The notes beneath the pieces were generated by a model, which saw only the letters and a list, made by a program, of their open reading frames with translations, was not told where the DNA came from and did no database searches. Made by a program: the position numbers and the translations under genes. From Haliea sp. (GTDB lineage Bacteria > Pseudomonadota > Gammaproteobacteria > Pseudomonadales > Halieaceae), in NCBI GenBank assembly GCA_002692965.1, contig NZNC01000016.1:111122-175121 (forward strand): a DNA stretch of 64,000 nucleotides, written 5' to 3'. Below are positions 18,456 through 27,966 of the stretch, piece by piece; positions within the stretch are counted from its first letter, which is position 1, and each line of letters begins with the position of its first letter.

Positions 18456-19598
18456 GTGCGCATCAGTGAATGGCTTAAGACTCTGGCCAGCGAGGGTGGT
18501 TCGGACCTCTACCTGAGTACCGGGGCTCCCCCCTGTGCCAAGTTTCAGGGCAAGTTGCGCCCGATTGGTCGCGAGGTGCTCAAGCCCGGCGAGATCCGCG
18601 CCATCGCCAACGAGGTGATGGATGCCACCCAGCGGGCGGCCTTTGAAGAAGAGCTGGAAATGAACCTGGCGATGTCCCTGCCGGGCCACGGGCGGTTCCG
18701 AGTCAATATCTTCATGCAGCGCAACGAGGTCAGTATCGTCGCCCGGAATATTGTCGCGGAGATTCCCAGTTGGCAGAACCTGCGGCTGCCGCCGGTGCTG
18801 ATCGACGTGATCATGCGCAAGCGCGGTCTGGTGCTCTTCGTCGGGGCCACGGGTTCGGGCAAGTCGACCTCGCTCGCGGCCCTCATCGATTACCGCAACA
18901 GCAACAGTGCCGGGCACATCGTGACCATCGAGGACCCGGTGGAATACATCCACAACCACAAGAAATCCATCGTCAACCAGCGGGAAGTGGGCGTGGATAC
19001 GCGCAATTGGCACAACGCGCTGAAGAACACCCTGCGCCAGGCCCCCGACGTGATCCTGATTGGCGAGATCCGCGATCGCGAGACCATGGAGCACGCCATC
19101 GCCTTTGCCGAGACCGGGCACCTTTGCATTTCCACCCTGCACGCCAACAACGCCAACCAGGCGCTGGACCGGATCATCAACTTTTTCCCCGAGGAGCGCC
19201 GCGGGCAGCTGTTGATGGACCTGTCCCTGAACCTGCAGGCCTTCGTCTCCCAGCGACTGATCCCCACCGTGGACGGCAAGCGCTGCGGTGCCTTCGAGGT
19301 GCTGTTGGGCTCCCCGCTGGTGGCCGACCTGATCCTCAAGGGGGAGATCGACGGCATCAAGGAAGTGATGAAGAAATCCGAGAATCAGGGCATGAAGACC
19401 TTCGACAGTGCGGTGTTTGAGCTCTGGGAAGAGGGCCTGATTTCGGAAGAGGAAGCGCTTCGCAACGCCGACTCGGTCAACAACCTGCGCCTGCGCATCA
19501 AGTTTGCCCGGGAGGGCAGCAAGCGCGGCCCCGACGGCAGCCTCAATCTGAGCATTGAAGGTGATGACGAGGACGACGCGCCACCGCGCGTATTCTGA
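18456..19598 (+). CDS. pilU: type IV pilus retraction ATPase PilU
   Basis: 380 residues, the length of PilU. A PAS-like N-terminal domain (GGSDLYLSTGAPPCAKFQG) precedes the secretion-ATPase core with Walker A GATGSGKST (about residues 130-138), Asp box IVTIEDPVEYIH, Walker B VILIGEIRDRETME and His box GHLCISTLHANN. PilU assists PilT in retracting type IV pili for twitching. PilT usually lies just upstream, but here the upstream gene is an outer-membrane protein. GTG start with a strong GGAGGAAA site. Acidic C-terminal tail. Confidence 0.93.
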   Translation: MRISEWLKTLASEGGSDLYLSTGAPPCAKFQGKLRPIGREVLKPGEIRAIANEVMDATQRAAFEEELEMNLAMSLPGHGRFRVNIFMQRNEVSIVARNIVAEIPSWQNLRLPPVLIDVIMRKRGLVLFVGATGSGKSTSLAALIDYRNSNSAGHIVTIEDPVEYIHNHKKSIVNQREVGVDTRNWHNALKNTLRQAPDVILIGEIRDRETMEHAIAFAETGHLCISTLHANNANQALDRIINFFPEERRGQLLMDLSLNLQAFVSQRLIPTVDGKRCGAFEVLLGSPLVADLILKGEIDGIKEVMKKSENQGMKTFDSAVFELWEEGLISEEEALRNADSVNNLRLRIKFAREGSKRGPDGSLNLSIEGDDEDDAPPRVF

Positions 19599-19613
19599 GG
19601 GCCGGCGAAGACC

Positions 19614-19820
19614 TCAGCTCAACAGCTTGTGCAGGATAAGCACGGCGAGCAGGCCCCAGAGGCCAATCAACAGGCGCAGTTGCCAGGTCCGCTTAGGCGG
19701 GGCCTGGTCCTCGTCGCCGCTACCCTCCCGCGCCATATTGAAGGAGCCGCAGGCCGGACAACTGCCGGCCTGACCCGCGCGCTCCCCGCGATAGCTGCAC
19801 TCCCTGCACTGGTAGCGCAT
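19614..19820 (-). CDS. small zinc-ribbon membrane protein
   Basis: 68 residues. The N terminus has two Cys pairs (YQCRECSYRG and GSCPACGSF), a rubredoxin/zinc-ribbon knuckle pattern, followed by a charged linker and one C-terminal membrane helix (LLIGLWGLLAVLILHKLL). It lies in the cluster-strand order after the CoxE-like gene. The function is unknown. The Cys spacing and helix make it likely to be real despite its size. Confidence 0.6.
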   Translation of the reverse strand: MRYQCRECSYRGERAGQAGSCPACGSFNMAREGSGDEDQAPPKRTWQLRLLIGLWGLLAVLILHKLLS

Positions 19821-19876
19821 GGTGTTGTTCTCCCCTGTGAGCCCCCGCTGCCCGGTACCGACCGCGCCGGCGCGGT

Positions 19877-21307
19877 TCAGCGCGTGCTGCGCAGAACCTG
19901 ATCAATCGCACGCTGCAGCTGTGCCAGATTGCTGCAGGGCGCGACCACGTGACAGGCGCTGCGGTAGCGCAGCATTTCCGAATCCCCGGTTCCCCAGGCG
20001 CGCCGCGACTCGGGGTTGAGCCAGATCAGCCGTCGGCAGCGCTGCCCGATGTCCCGCAGAATGTCCACGCGGGCATCGCCGTGGTTGTTGCGGGCATCAC
20101 CCAGCACGATGACGGTGGTTCGGCTGTCGATATCCTCCATCGCGAGCCGGGCAAAGTCCAGCAGACTGTTGCCATAGTCGGTGGCGCCGCCGTAGCGCCA
20201 GTTGACCAGTTCGATGGCCCGCTGCACCGGGTGCTCCCGGAACAGCTCACTGACTTCCCCCAGGCGGCTGGAAAAGGCAAAACTGCGCACCCGCGGCAGG
20301 ATGTCCTGCAGACTGTAGAGAAACAGCAGCAGAAAGGTGGCGTAGGCGGCGACTGAGCCGCTGACATCGCAGACCGCCAGCACCTGCGGTCGCTGCTTCT
20401 TTATCCGCCGCCAGTGCGTCTCGAACAGGACGCCGTCACTGGCCACCCCGCGGCGCAGGGTGCGCCCCATGTCGAGGCGGCCGCGGCGGTAACGGGTCTG
20501 GCGCCGGGCGTGGCGATCGGCCAGCTGGCGCGCCATGCGTCGCACCAGCGTTTCCACGCGGTCCAGGTAGCGCTGTTCCAGGTTGCCCAGGCGGGTCTTG
20601 GTCAGCAACTCGTCCATGAAGCGCCGGTTGTGGCCCTCGGCGTGGAGCAGGTACTCGTGTTCCACATGCTCGCGCACCTGTTCCCGCAGGATATCCCGGT
20701 AGCGCCGCAGCGCCTCTGTTGCCGGGCTGCCCCGCTGATCCAGGTCCAGCAGGGTATCTCGCAGCTGTGTCTCCCCCAGGGCCTCCAGCATGCGACGGGT
20801 GTACTGCCCTTTCTGGGTGAATATGCGGATATCGCGCAGCCCGACGTCCTCGCCGGCAGCGCGGATGGCCAGGCTGAGGGTGCTGCGCTGATTGCCCTGA
20901 AGCTGGCGCATCAGTGGCGTTTGCAGCAGCGCTGCCAATTGTGGGTCGTCTTCGGCGGCGCGTGCCAGCAGGTTGTCGTCAGGGTGGTCCGCGGCGACTT
21001 CGCGGTCGTCCCCGGTAGGGGGGGCCGGGAGGTGGCTGCCGTCGTCCTCGGCCGCCGCTTCCCGGTCCTCCCGGCGGCTCTCGAACTGCGCCAACTGCTG
21101 GCTGAAGTAGCGGTCAAAACACTGGCGGAACACCGCGTCCTCTTCCGGGGTTTTGGCCAGGGCCATGGCCAGGCCATCCTGTAGCTGCTGGCGGTTGAGG
21201 TAACCCAGGCTGTCCGCTACCGCCATGGCATCCAGCGTTTCGGCGGGCGATATCCGCAGGTCGTGGCTGCGCAGCAGCTCGATGAAGCGCACCAGTTCCG
21301 CGGGCAT
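19877..21307 (-). CDS. VWA-domain protein, CoxE-like
   Basis: 476 residues. The C-terminal half is a von Willebrand A domain with MIDAS motif DVSGS (near residue 315), a TD pair in GGATDYGNSLLDF and VIVLGDARNN, all as in CoxE-family proteins. The N-terminal half is helical and acidic. In carboxydotrophs CoxE works with the AAA protein CoxD in maturing the molybdenum-copper centre of CO dehydrogenase; many homologues occur without CO dehydrogenase. It lies 10 bases after its MoxR partner. The substrate here is unknown. Confidence 0.88.
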   Translation of the reverse strand: MPAELVRFIELLRSHDLRISPAETLDAMAVADSLGYLNRQQLQDGLAMALAKTPEEDAVFRQCFDRYFSQQLAQFESRREDREAAAEDDGSHLPAPPTGDDREVAADHPDDNLLARAAEDDPQLAALLQTPLMRQLQGNQRSTLSLAIRAAGEDVGLRDIRIFTQKGQYTRRMLEALGETQLRDTLLDLDQRGSPATEALRRYRDILREQVREHVEHEYLLHAEGHNRRFMDELLTKTRLGNLEQRYLDRVETLVRRMARQLADRHARRQTRYRRGRLDMGRTLRRGVASDGVLFETHWRRIKKQRPQVLAVCDVSGSVAAYATFLLLFLYSLQDILPRVRSFAFSSRLGEVSELFREHPVQRAIELVNWRYGGATDYGNSLLDFARLAMEDIDSRTTVIVLGDARNNHGDARVDILRDIGQRCRRLIWLNPESRRAWGTGDSEMLRYRSACHVVAPCSNLAQLQRAIDQVLRSTR

Positions 21308-21317
21308 GTCCGGCTCC

Positions 21318-22259
21318 TCAGGCGGCGCTGGCCGCGCCCAGCAGCTCGCGCAGGCTGGCGCCGGCGGTGTCGATGTCCTCTTCGAACTTGAGCAGCAGGT
21401 TCAGGGTATTTTCCCCCAGCTCGGCATCCAGCGAGCCGGCGTGCAAGAGCAACAGGCTGCGCGCCCAGTCGATGGTCTCGGAAATCGCCGGGGTCTTTTT
21501 CAGGTCCAGGTCCCGCAGCGCGTGCACGAAGGCCACCAGCTGGTGGCGCAGGCGAGCATCGATGTCCGGCACGCGGGCCCTGACGATGCGCTCCTCCAGT
21601 TCCACGCTGGGGAAGGGGATGTAGAGGTGCAGGCAGCGGCGCTTGAGGGCATCGCTGAGATCGCGGGTATTGTTGCTGGTCAGAAACACCATGGGGGCGA
21701 CCCGGGCCTTGACCGTGCCGATCTCGGGTATCGAGACCTGGTAGTCGGAGAGGATCTCCAGCAGCAGCGACTCGAACTCGTGGTCGGACTTGTCGACTTC
21801 GTCGATCAGCAGGATGGCGCCGCGCTCCTGTTGCATGGCGCGCAGTAGCGGGCGCGGTTCGAGGAATTCCTCCGAATAGAAGATGTCGCCGAACTGGTGC
21901 AGCCGCTCCACGGAGGCGGCGAGCCCCTCCGCGCCCTTCAGCAGGTCGCCGAGCTTTTCCTTGAGGACCTGGGTGTAGAGCAGCTGCTTGCCATATTTCC
22001 ACTCGTAGAGCGCCTTGCTTTCATCGAGCCCCTCGTAGCATTGGAGACGAACCAGGGGCACCCGCAGCAGTTCCGCGGTGGTCTTGGCCAGCTCGGTCTT
22101 GCCCACCCCGGGCGGGCCCTCCACCAGAACCGGTTTGCGCAACTGAAAGGCCAGGTAGACCGCCGTCGCGATCTTCGGGCTGCAGATGTAGCCGAACTGC
22201 TCAAAGCCGTCCTGGATAGCGGCGACGGAATCCAGCTGCGGGAAGTCGAGGCTGTGCAC
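21318..22259 (-). CDS. MoxR/CoxD-like AAA+ ATPase
   Basis: 313 residues. Walker A GPPGVGKT at 48-55, Walker B LLIDEVDKSDHEFE near 150, sensor-1 FLTSNNTRDLSDALKRRC near 215. MoxR-type ATPases act as chaperones on metalloenzymes or VWA partners. The CoxE-like gene follows 10 bases downstream and moaA lies 22 bases upstream on the same strand, so a moaA-moxR-coxE operon is likely, suggesting a link with molybdenum-cofactor enzymes. Confidence 0.9.
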   Translation of the reverse strand: MHSLDFPQLDSVAAIQDGFEQFGYICSPKIATAVYLAFQLRKPVLVEGPPGVGKTELAKTTAELLRVPLVRLQCYEGLDESKALYEWKYGKQLLYTQVLKEKLGDLLKGAEGLAASVERLHQFGDIFYSEEFLEPRPLLRAMQQERGAILLIDEVDKSDHEFESLLLEILSDYQVSIPEIGTVKARVAPMVFLTSNNTRDLSDALKRRCLHLYIPFPSVELEERIVRARVPDIDARLRHQLVAFVHALRDLDLKKTPAISETIDWARSLLLLHAGSLDAELGENTLNLLLKFEEDIDTAGASLRELLGAASAA

Positions 22260-22281
22260 GGGCTCTCCTTGCGGGCGCGGC

Positions 22282-23292
22282 TCAGCCGCCGGTCATGTTC
22301 ATGAAACGCAGGATCTCGGGCGTCTCGTCGTGGGTGAAATGGTGCTTTTCCGGCTTGCGGGCAATCGCGCTGACGATGGCGCTCTGGAGGGCTTCCTGGC
22401 TGCCGTCCTCCCCGCGCAGGACCTCCCGCAGGTCCGCCGAGTGCTCGTTGCCCAGGCAGAGCAGCAGGCGCCCCTCGACAGTGACCCGGACGCGGTTGCA
22501 CAGGTGGCAGAAATTGTTGCTGTGGGGGGAAATGAAACCAACCCGGCTGGCACTGTCGGCCATGCGGTAGTAGCGGGCCGGCCCGGCGGCCCCTTCCGGT
22601 TCGCCCTCGGCAACCAGGGGCCAGTGGGCGGCGATCTGCTGGCGGAGCTCGTCGCTACTGCAGAAACTCAGGGCGCGGCTGTGCTCGTCGATTTGCCCGA
22701 GGGGCATTTCCTCGATGAAGGCGATGTCGATGCCGCGTTCCCGGGCGAAGGCCACCAGATCGATGACTTCGTCGTCGTTGCGGCCCTTGAGAATAACAGC
22801 GTTCAGCTTGACGCCGCGGAAACCGGCGCCTACCGCGGCGTCAATACCTGCGATGACCCGCGCCAGGTCGCCGAAACGGGTCAACTCGCGAAAGCGCTGC
22901 CGACGCAGGCTGTCCAGGCTGATATTGACCCGGGTCAGACCGCCTTCGCGCAGGGGACGCGCCATCTCTGCCAGGCGAGAACCATTGCTGGTCAGGGCCA
23001 GCTCCTCGAGCCCCTCCAGTCGTCCCAGCTGGCGCACCAGGCCGATCAGGTTGTTGCGCACCAGCGGCTCGCCCCCGGTGAGACGAATCTTGCGCACCCC
23101 CAGCGCCACAAAGGCCGCTGCGACCTGTTCCAGTTCCTCGAGGGTCAGCACCTGGGGCTTGGGCACAAATTGCATGTCCTCCGCCATGCAGTAGACGCAG
23201 CGGAAGTCGCAGCGGTCGGTCACCGAGAGTCGCAGATAGTTGATGCGACGCTGAAACGGGTCGACCAGGGCGGGGGGAAAGCGGTCGCTCAT
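22282..23292 (-). CDS. moaA: GTP 3',8-cyclase (molybdenum cofactor biosynthesis protein A)
   Basis: 336 residues. A radical-SAM enzyme that starts molybdopterin synthesis. The N-terminal cluster motif is C-x3-C-x2-C (Cys28, Cys32, Cys35: [13 protein letters not shown]), and the C-terminal cluster is [18 protein letters not shown]. The protein ends in Gly-Gly, needed in MoaA. The ATG at MSDRFPPAL was chosen because a longer frame has no family match. No moaC, moaD or moaE is in the window. Confidence 0.95.
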   Translation of the reverse strand: MSDRFPPALVDPFQRRINYLRLSVTDRCDFRCVYCMAEDMQFVPKPQVLTLEELEQVAAAFVALGVRKIRLTGGEPLVRNNLIGLVRQLGRLEGLEELALTSNGSRLAEMARPLREGGLTRVNISLDSLRRQRFRELTRFGDLARVIAGIDAAVGAGFRGVKLNAVILKGRNDDEVIDLVAFARERGIDIAFIEEMPLGQIDEHSRALSFCSSDELRQQIAAHWPLVAEGEPEGAAGPARYYRMADSASRVGFISPHSNNFCHLCNRVRVTVEGRLLLCLGNEHSADLREVLRGEDGSQEALQSAIVSAIARKPEKHHFTHDETPEILRFMNMTGG

Positions 23293-23364
23293 GCCCCGAG
23301 TGTACTGTCTGTGGACCCGCAGCTCCAACTGTCGTCGTGGCGTCGCTGAGTTGTTGCTAAAGCA

Positions 23365-23383
23365 AATGATAATGCCTATCATT
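23365..23383 (+). promoter_or_regulatory. Fur box
   Basis: The 19-base site AATGATAATGCCTATCATT contains perfect 7-bp inverted arms (AATGATA/TATCATT) and closely follows the Fur consensus GATAATGATAATCATTATC. It lies between moaA and the TonB receptor, 63 bases before the receptor start, so iron repression of the receptor-PepSY operon is expected. Confidence 0.85.
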
Positions 23384-23446
23384 AAAAGTCTTGTGCCATG
23401 GCCTTGTGCAGGGCGTGGCATCTTTTCAATCAGGCTGGGGGTTGCA

Positions 23447-25564
23447 ATGAAGGCGGGATCGGGCGAACAGTGGCTGGCAGGTGCGCTGGCACTGGGCTTG
23501 TGGCAGGGCACGGCGATGGCTGCTGAGGGTTCACAGGCCCCGGCGCTGGAAGAGCTGGTGGTTTACGGTACCGGCTATCGGACTACCGGCACCAAGTCGG
23601 ACCTGCTGCCCCTGGAAGCGCCGATGAGTTACGAGATCTACGACGGCGAGCTGCTGGCGCGGCGCCAGGTGGATACCGTCAATGAAGCCCTGCGCTACGT
23701 ACCCGGCATCACCCCCGAGAACCGCGGCACGGTGACCATCTTCGACCAGTACACCATCCGCGGCTTCGACAGCTACTACAACTACTACGATGGCCTGCCC
23801 CTGCAGTACAACAGCCTGTGGAACCTGGTGCCCCAGGTGGACGCCTTCGCCACCGAGACCATCGAGGTGCTCAAGGGGCCGACCTCGGTACTCTACGGTG
23901 CCGCGCCTCCGGGGGGCATGGTCAACCAGACTGCCAAGCAGCCCCTGGGCGAGCAGCAGACCCTGCTGCGCCTGCGCGGCGGCAGCAGCGACCTGCGCGA
24001 GATCGGCCTGGATACCACCGGCCCGGCCAGTGACAGTGTCAACTACCGTGTGATTGCCCTGTGGCGCGAGAGCGACGGCCAGCAAGTCACCACCGAGGAG
24101 GAGCGCCGCACCCTGGCGCCTTCACTGACCTGGGATATCTCCTCGCGCACCCGCCTCAACCTGAATCTCTACTACCAGGACGATCCAGCCCTGGTGCCCT
24201 CCACGCCGCTGCCGGCCCTGGGTACCCTCTATCGCGCGGACTACGGTCGTCTGGACGCCGATGCCTTTGCCGGGGATCGCGCCTGGTCGGGCATGGAGCG
24301 AGAGGTCACCATGCTGGGCTATAAGCTCAACCACGAATTCAATGAGCAGTGGTCCTTCCTGCAGAACTTCCGCTTTACCGACGCGGAAGCCTTCCAGAAA
24401 AACACCTACAACTTCGGGCTGCAGGCCGACGGCCGTACCCTGACCCGCAGTGCCTATTTTACCGACGAGGCCCAGGAAGGTTTCGTCGTCGACAACCAGC
24501 TGGCCTGGAGCACTGAACTGGCCGGGGCTTCCCACCGCCTGCTCTTCGGGGTCGAGTACCGTGAACTGGATTCCGATATCCGTTACGGCGACACCCTGGG
24601 TTTTGATACCCCGGCCATCGACCTGGCAGCGCCGAACCACAGCCTGTTTGATGCGGCCAGTTTGCCCCTGGACAGCTACACCGAGGCGCACCGGATCGAG
24701 CAGGAGCAGCTGGGTGTCTATCTGCAGGACGAGATACGCTGGCAGGCCCTCACCGTGGTCGCCGGCCTGCGCTGGGATGACTACCAGAGCAGCGATGTCG
24801 CCGAGAACAATTACCTGGGCTCTGCCTACGGCAGCACCACTGACATCGATCAGGACCAGGTCAGCGGCCGGCTTGCGGCGATGCTCAACCTGGACGGGGG
24901 CTGGGCGCCCTACGCGAACTACTCGGAGTCCTTCGAGCCGACCTCCGGCCAGGATTCGCTGACCGGTCAGCCCTTCGAGCCGACTACGGCGGAGCAGCTG
25001 GAGGCGGGCCTCAAATATCGCGCGCCTGCCCGCGACCTGACCCTGACCGCAGCCTGGTTCGACCTGCGCAAGCAGAACGTGGTGGTCAACACCCCGGACT
25101 TCATGCAGTACACCCAGAACGGCGAGGTGAAGTCCGAGGGTGTGGAGCTGGCCCTGAGTACCCGCCTCGGGGAACAGTGGACCCTGGACGCCACGGCTAC
25201 CTGGCTGGACGTGGAAGTCACCGACAACCCCTTGAACCCGGCCCTCGAAGGCAAGACCCCGGTGTGGGTGGCGGACCAGCAGGCCTCGCTGTGGCTGGGC
25301 TGGGAGCCGCTGCCGTCGATTGCCGTGAATGCCGGCGTTCGCTATGTGGGCGAGAGCCAGCTGGATGCCGCCAACAGCGACACCCTGCCGTCCTACACGC
25401 TCTACGACCTGGTGTTCTCCTGGGCCATTGATGACACCTGGGAGCTGGGCCTGAGCGCCACCAATCTCACCGACGAGACCTATGTCGGCGCCTGCTACGA
25501 CGCCAGCAACTGCTGGATGGGTGTCGAGCGCCGGGTCGAAGCGGTGCTCAACGCGCGCTTCTGA
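23447..25564 (+). CDS. TonB-dependent siderophore receptor
   Basis: 705 residues. Signal peptide ([17 protein letters not shown]), then a plug domain ([25 protein letters not shown]) and a 22-strand-type barrel ending in the aromatic residue F. The plug sequence, including [12 protein letters not shown] and [17 protein letters not shown], resembles ferric-siderophore receptors of the FhuE/FpvA class. The Fur box upstream and the PepSY gene downstream support iron uptake. The ligand cannot be deduced. The ATG at the signal peptide was chosen over a frame extending back to the moaA start. Confidence 0.92.
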   Translation: MKAGSGEQWLAGALALGLWQGTAMAAEGSQAPALEELVVYGTGYRTTGTKSDLLPLEAPMSYEIYDGELLARRQVDTVNEALRYVPGITPENRGTVTIFDQYTIRGFDSYYNYYDGLPLQYNSLWNLVPQVDAFATETIEVLKGPTSVLYGAAPPGGMVNQTAKQPLGEQQTLLRLRGGSSDLREIGLDTTGPASDSVNYRVIALWRESDGQQVTTEEERRTLAPSLTWDISSRTRLNLNLYYQDDPALVPSTPLPALGTLYRADYGRLDADAFAGDRAWSGMEREVTMLGYKLNHEFNEQWSFLQNFRFTDAEAFQKNTYNFGLQADGRTLTRSAYFTDEAQEGFVVDNQLAWSTELAGASHRLLFGVEYRELDSDIRYGDTLGFDTPAIDLAAPNHSLFDAASLPLDSYTEAHRIEQEQLGVYLQDEIRWQALTVVAGLRWDDYQSSDVAENNYLGSAYGSTTDIDQDQVSGRLAAMLNLDGGWAPYANYSESFEPTSGQDSLTGQPFEPTTAEQLEAGLKYRAPARDLTLTAAWFDLRKQNVVVNTPDFMQYTQNGEVKSEGVELALSTRLGEQWTLDATATWLDVEVTDNPLNPALEGKTPVWVADQQASLWLGWEPLPSIAVNAGVRYVGESQLDAANSDTLPSYTLYDLVFSWAIDDTWELGLSATNLTDETYVGACYDASNCWMGVERRVEAVLNARF

Positions 25565-25568
25565 CGCC

Positions 25569-26702
25569 ATGCGCCGCTGGGTCTTCAAGCTGCACAGCGC
25601 GCTGGCATTGCTGGCGCTGATTCCGCTGTTGCTGATCGTGCTGACCGGCAGCCTGCTGGTGTTCAAGTTCGAGATCGACAGCCTGCTGATGCCGGGACAG
25701 GTGCTGGTGCAGCCCCCCGCGGGCGCGCAGCGCCTGCCCCTGGATGAGCTGGTCGACCGGGTCAATCGGGATCGGCCGGACTACGAGCTGGGCAGCTGGG
25801 AGCTGTTTGACGACCGGCATACCGCGGATCGCGTGTACCTGATCCGCCGGGGCACCGAAGACTGGTTCAAGATGCACCTGAACCCCTACACAGGGGAACT
25901 GCTGGATCAGCCAGTGGGGCTGCACCACGCCCTGACCGACTGGCTGCTCAATTTACACTACACTCTGCTGCTGGACGAGCGTTTCGAGTCGGCGCCTCAT
26001 CTCGGCCTGATTGTCGGCCTGCTGGCGGCGGTCTGCCTGAGTGCCCTGGGTATCTCCGGGCTGATTCTCTACCGGCATTTCTGGCGGCACTTTTTCAGTT
26101 TCCGCCGCGATCACCGTCCGATGGTGGTGACGCGGCAGTTGCACCGACTGCTGGGTATCTGGAGTTCGCCGGTCCTGCTGCTGGTTGGGCTGACCGGGCT
26201 CTATTTCAATGCCGCCGCCTACCTGGAAGAGGCCGAGGAACACGCCGAGGGCGGGCATCACATCATGCAGACCCGCCTCTACAACGAGCGCCTGGACTTC
26301 GATGCCCTGCTGGCGGACAGCCGCCGCCAGATCGCCGGCTTCGAACCGACCTATCTGCTGTTTCCCTTCGAGCCCGGGCAGCCCTTTACCGTGTTCGGGC
26401 AGGTGCCGGGGATGAGTATCCTGGCCAGCGAGTACGGGTCGGTGGTGACCTACGATGCCCACAGCGGCGACGTGGACGTGGTTTACGACCTGCGCGAGCA
26501 GTCCCTGCTGGCGCGCGCCGAGGACAGTTTCCGCAAGCTGCACTTTGGCCACTTCGCCGGCCTGCCGTCGAAAATTGTCTGGGCCCTGGGCGGCCTGGCG
26601 ATGGTCGCGTTGCCCCTGACCGGCGTGGCCATGTGGTACAGCCGTAAGCGCCGCCAGTGGGCGCGGCGCGGCAAGGCGCTCAACCGGGTGGCGTATCGCT
26701 GA
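25569..26702 (+). CDS. PepSY-associated TM protein (siderophore reductase type)
   Basis: 377 residues, 4 bases after the receptor. Four membrane helices (LALLALIPLLLIVLTGSLLVF; LIVGLLAAVCLSALGISGLIL; VLLLVGLTGLYFNA; IVWALGGLAMVALPLTGVAMW) with conserved His residues at helix ends (FKLHSAL, LHHALTDWLLNLHY, QLHRLLGIW, LHFGHFAG) suited to haem binding. This is the PepSY-TM/FpvG-like family found with siderophore receptors and thought to reduce Fe(III)-siderophores. Its 3' end overlaps the convergent hydrolase gene by 23 bases. Confidence 0.9.
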   Translation: MRRWVFKLHSALALLALIPLLLIVLTGSLLVFKFEIDSLLMPGQVLVQPPAGAQRLPLDELVDRVNRDRPDYELGSWELFDDRHTADRVYLIRRGTEDWFKMHLNPYTGELLDQPVGLHHALTDWLLNLHYTLLLDERFESAPHLGLIVGLLAAVCLSALGISGLILYRHFWRHFFSFRRDHRPMVVTRQLHRLLGIWSSPVLLLVGLTGLYFNAAAYLEEAEEHAEGGHHIMQTRLYNERLDFDALLADSRRQIAGFEPTYLLFPFEPGQPFTVFGQVPGMSILASEYGSVVTYDAHSGDVDVVYDLREQSLLARAEDSFRKLHFGHFAGLPSKIVWALGGLAMVALPLTGVAMWYSRKRRQWARRGKALNRVAYR

Positions 26703-27669
26703 AAAAACGTCGGGGGTTGTCTACCAGCAAGGTTTCAATTTGTGCGCGGGTGATCCCCTCGCCCAGCAGGGCCGGGATGATGTGTTCGTGAATGTGAGTC
26801 GGGTTGAAGAATTTCGCCGGGTCCACGTGGGCCAGTAAGGCGGGCGGAAAGGGCTGGCCGCGAAAGCACCACACGGAGTCGTGGGAGATGAACAGCTGGC
26901 GCTCGCGCCTCTGGTTCAGCAAGGCCATCAGTGCATCGATGCGCTGCTCATCCGGCAGGATCAGCTCCAGCCCGAAGCGGTCGAAGCCCAGATAGGATCC
27001 GCCCTCCGCAATCCTTGAGTGGTAGGCATTGTCAATGCTGCCGCAGCTGTGGCCGATCAGAATCCGGTGGGCGGGGACGCCGCGCTCCATCAGTAGTCGC
27101 TGCTGGACATCCCCCATGCTGCCCTGGTCGGTGTGGGTGGTGATGGGCGCACCGGTTTCCACCGCGGCAATCGCCGCTGCCTCCAGTACCAGCTGCTCGT
27201 ACTCGGTGATCTGTCCGGCGCCGGAGCCTATCTTGATGATGCCCGCCTTGATATCGGTGTCGCCGATTCCCCGGGTCAATTCCCGGATGAAGAGTTCGGC
27301 CATGGCTTCAATCGCGCTGCCCAGGTTGCGGTGATAGAGCCAATATGCCGGGGCACCGTCGTGTTCGGTGAACAGGCCTGTGGCGCAGATAATGTTGAAG
27401 CCGGTACGCGCCGACACCTCTGCGGCCAGCTGCGGGTCACGACCCATGTCGTTGGGGCAGGGATCCAGCAGGGATCGAATGCCGCGATCCTGCATGGCCT
27501 GAATGCGATCGCAGCAGATGTCCAGCATCCGGCGTCGGGTCGGGCCAGGATGCAGGGTATCTGCCTGCCACCCGGGGATGCCCATCACCAGGTGCTCGTG
27601 CATCAGGGTGACGCCCAGCTCATCCACGGGAAGGGGGCCAGTAACGGTGTTGACGGTGGGTCTGTACAT
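26680..27669 (-). CDS. phosphotriesterase-family metal-dependent hydrolase (possible lactonase)
   Basis: 329 residues. All metal ligands of the phosphotriesterase barrel are present: HEH (His24, His26), the carbamylated lysine in GIIKIGSG (Lys146), THTD (His179), IGHSCG (His207) and SHDS (Asp264). Many members are lactonases or carboxylesterases rather than phosphotriesterases. There is no signal peptide, so it is probably cytoplasmic. The ATG at MYRPTVNTVTG was chosen for its AAAGGGA site; an ATG 8 codons upstream is possible. It is divergent from a TonB receptor linked to a second hydrolase and a transporter. Confidence 0.88.
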   Translation of the reverse strand: MYRPTVNTVTGPLPVDELGVTLMHEHLVMGIPGWQADTLHPGPTRRRMLDICCDRIQAMQDRGIRSLLDPCPNDMGRDPQLAAEVSARTGFNIICATGLFTEHDGAPAYWLYHRNLGSAIEAMAELFIRELTRGIGDTDIKAGIIKIGSGAGQITEYEQLVLEAAAIAAVETGAPITTHTDQGSMGDVQQRLLMERGVPAHRILIGHSCGSIDNAYHSRIAEGGSYLGFDRFGLELILPDEQRIDALMALLNQRRERQLFISHDSVWCFRGQPFPPALLAHVDPAKFFNPTHIHEHIIPALLGEGITRAQIETLLVDNPRRFFSDTPPG

Positions 27670-27966
27670 GCGGAATCCCTTTGCGCGGGCCAATCTGGCA
27701 AGTAATGTCTGAGGGGTGAAGGTATCCCGGTGCGGGAAACCTCGGCAACTTGCATTCGGGTTTTCTCGGCGGGTTACCCAAGCTTACGAAAATAAACACT
27801 TATTCTGGATTTCACGCCGCCGTTTTCCGAGTGACTGGCATTCCCGTGCCGGGCTTGAAAAATCACTGGAATATATTTTTTGACCTAGGTAACGTTAAGC
27901 TGATTCCACGATCGTGGTGAATAACCATAAATTGCATTGCCGATAAGCAGAAGAGGTCCGAGAACC
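27670..27966. promoter_or_regulatory. divergent intergenic region with palindromes
   Basis: This 297-base region, the largest gap in the window, holds no recognisable gene. The receptor-proximal half is AT-rich. It contains a perfect 12-bp palindrome CCACGATCGTGG (27906-27917), an inverted repeat AATAA-ACAC-TTATT (27791-27804), and a TTGACC -35-like hexamer at 27880-27885 without a good -10. It probably carries promoters for the hydrolase and for the receptor operon. Confidence 0.5.

Noticed and set aside
16533..19142. An 869-codon open frame on the reverse strand opposite the outer-membrane protein and pilU.
   Set aside because: No domain motifs, and both forward genes have clear family signatures. 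It is a codon-bias artefact.
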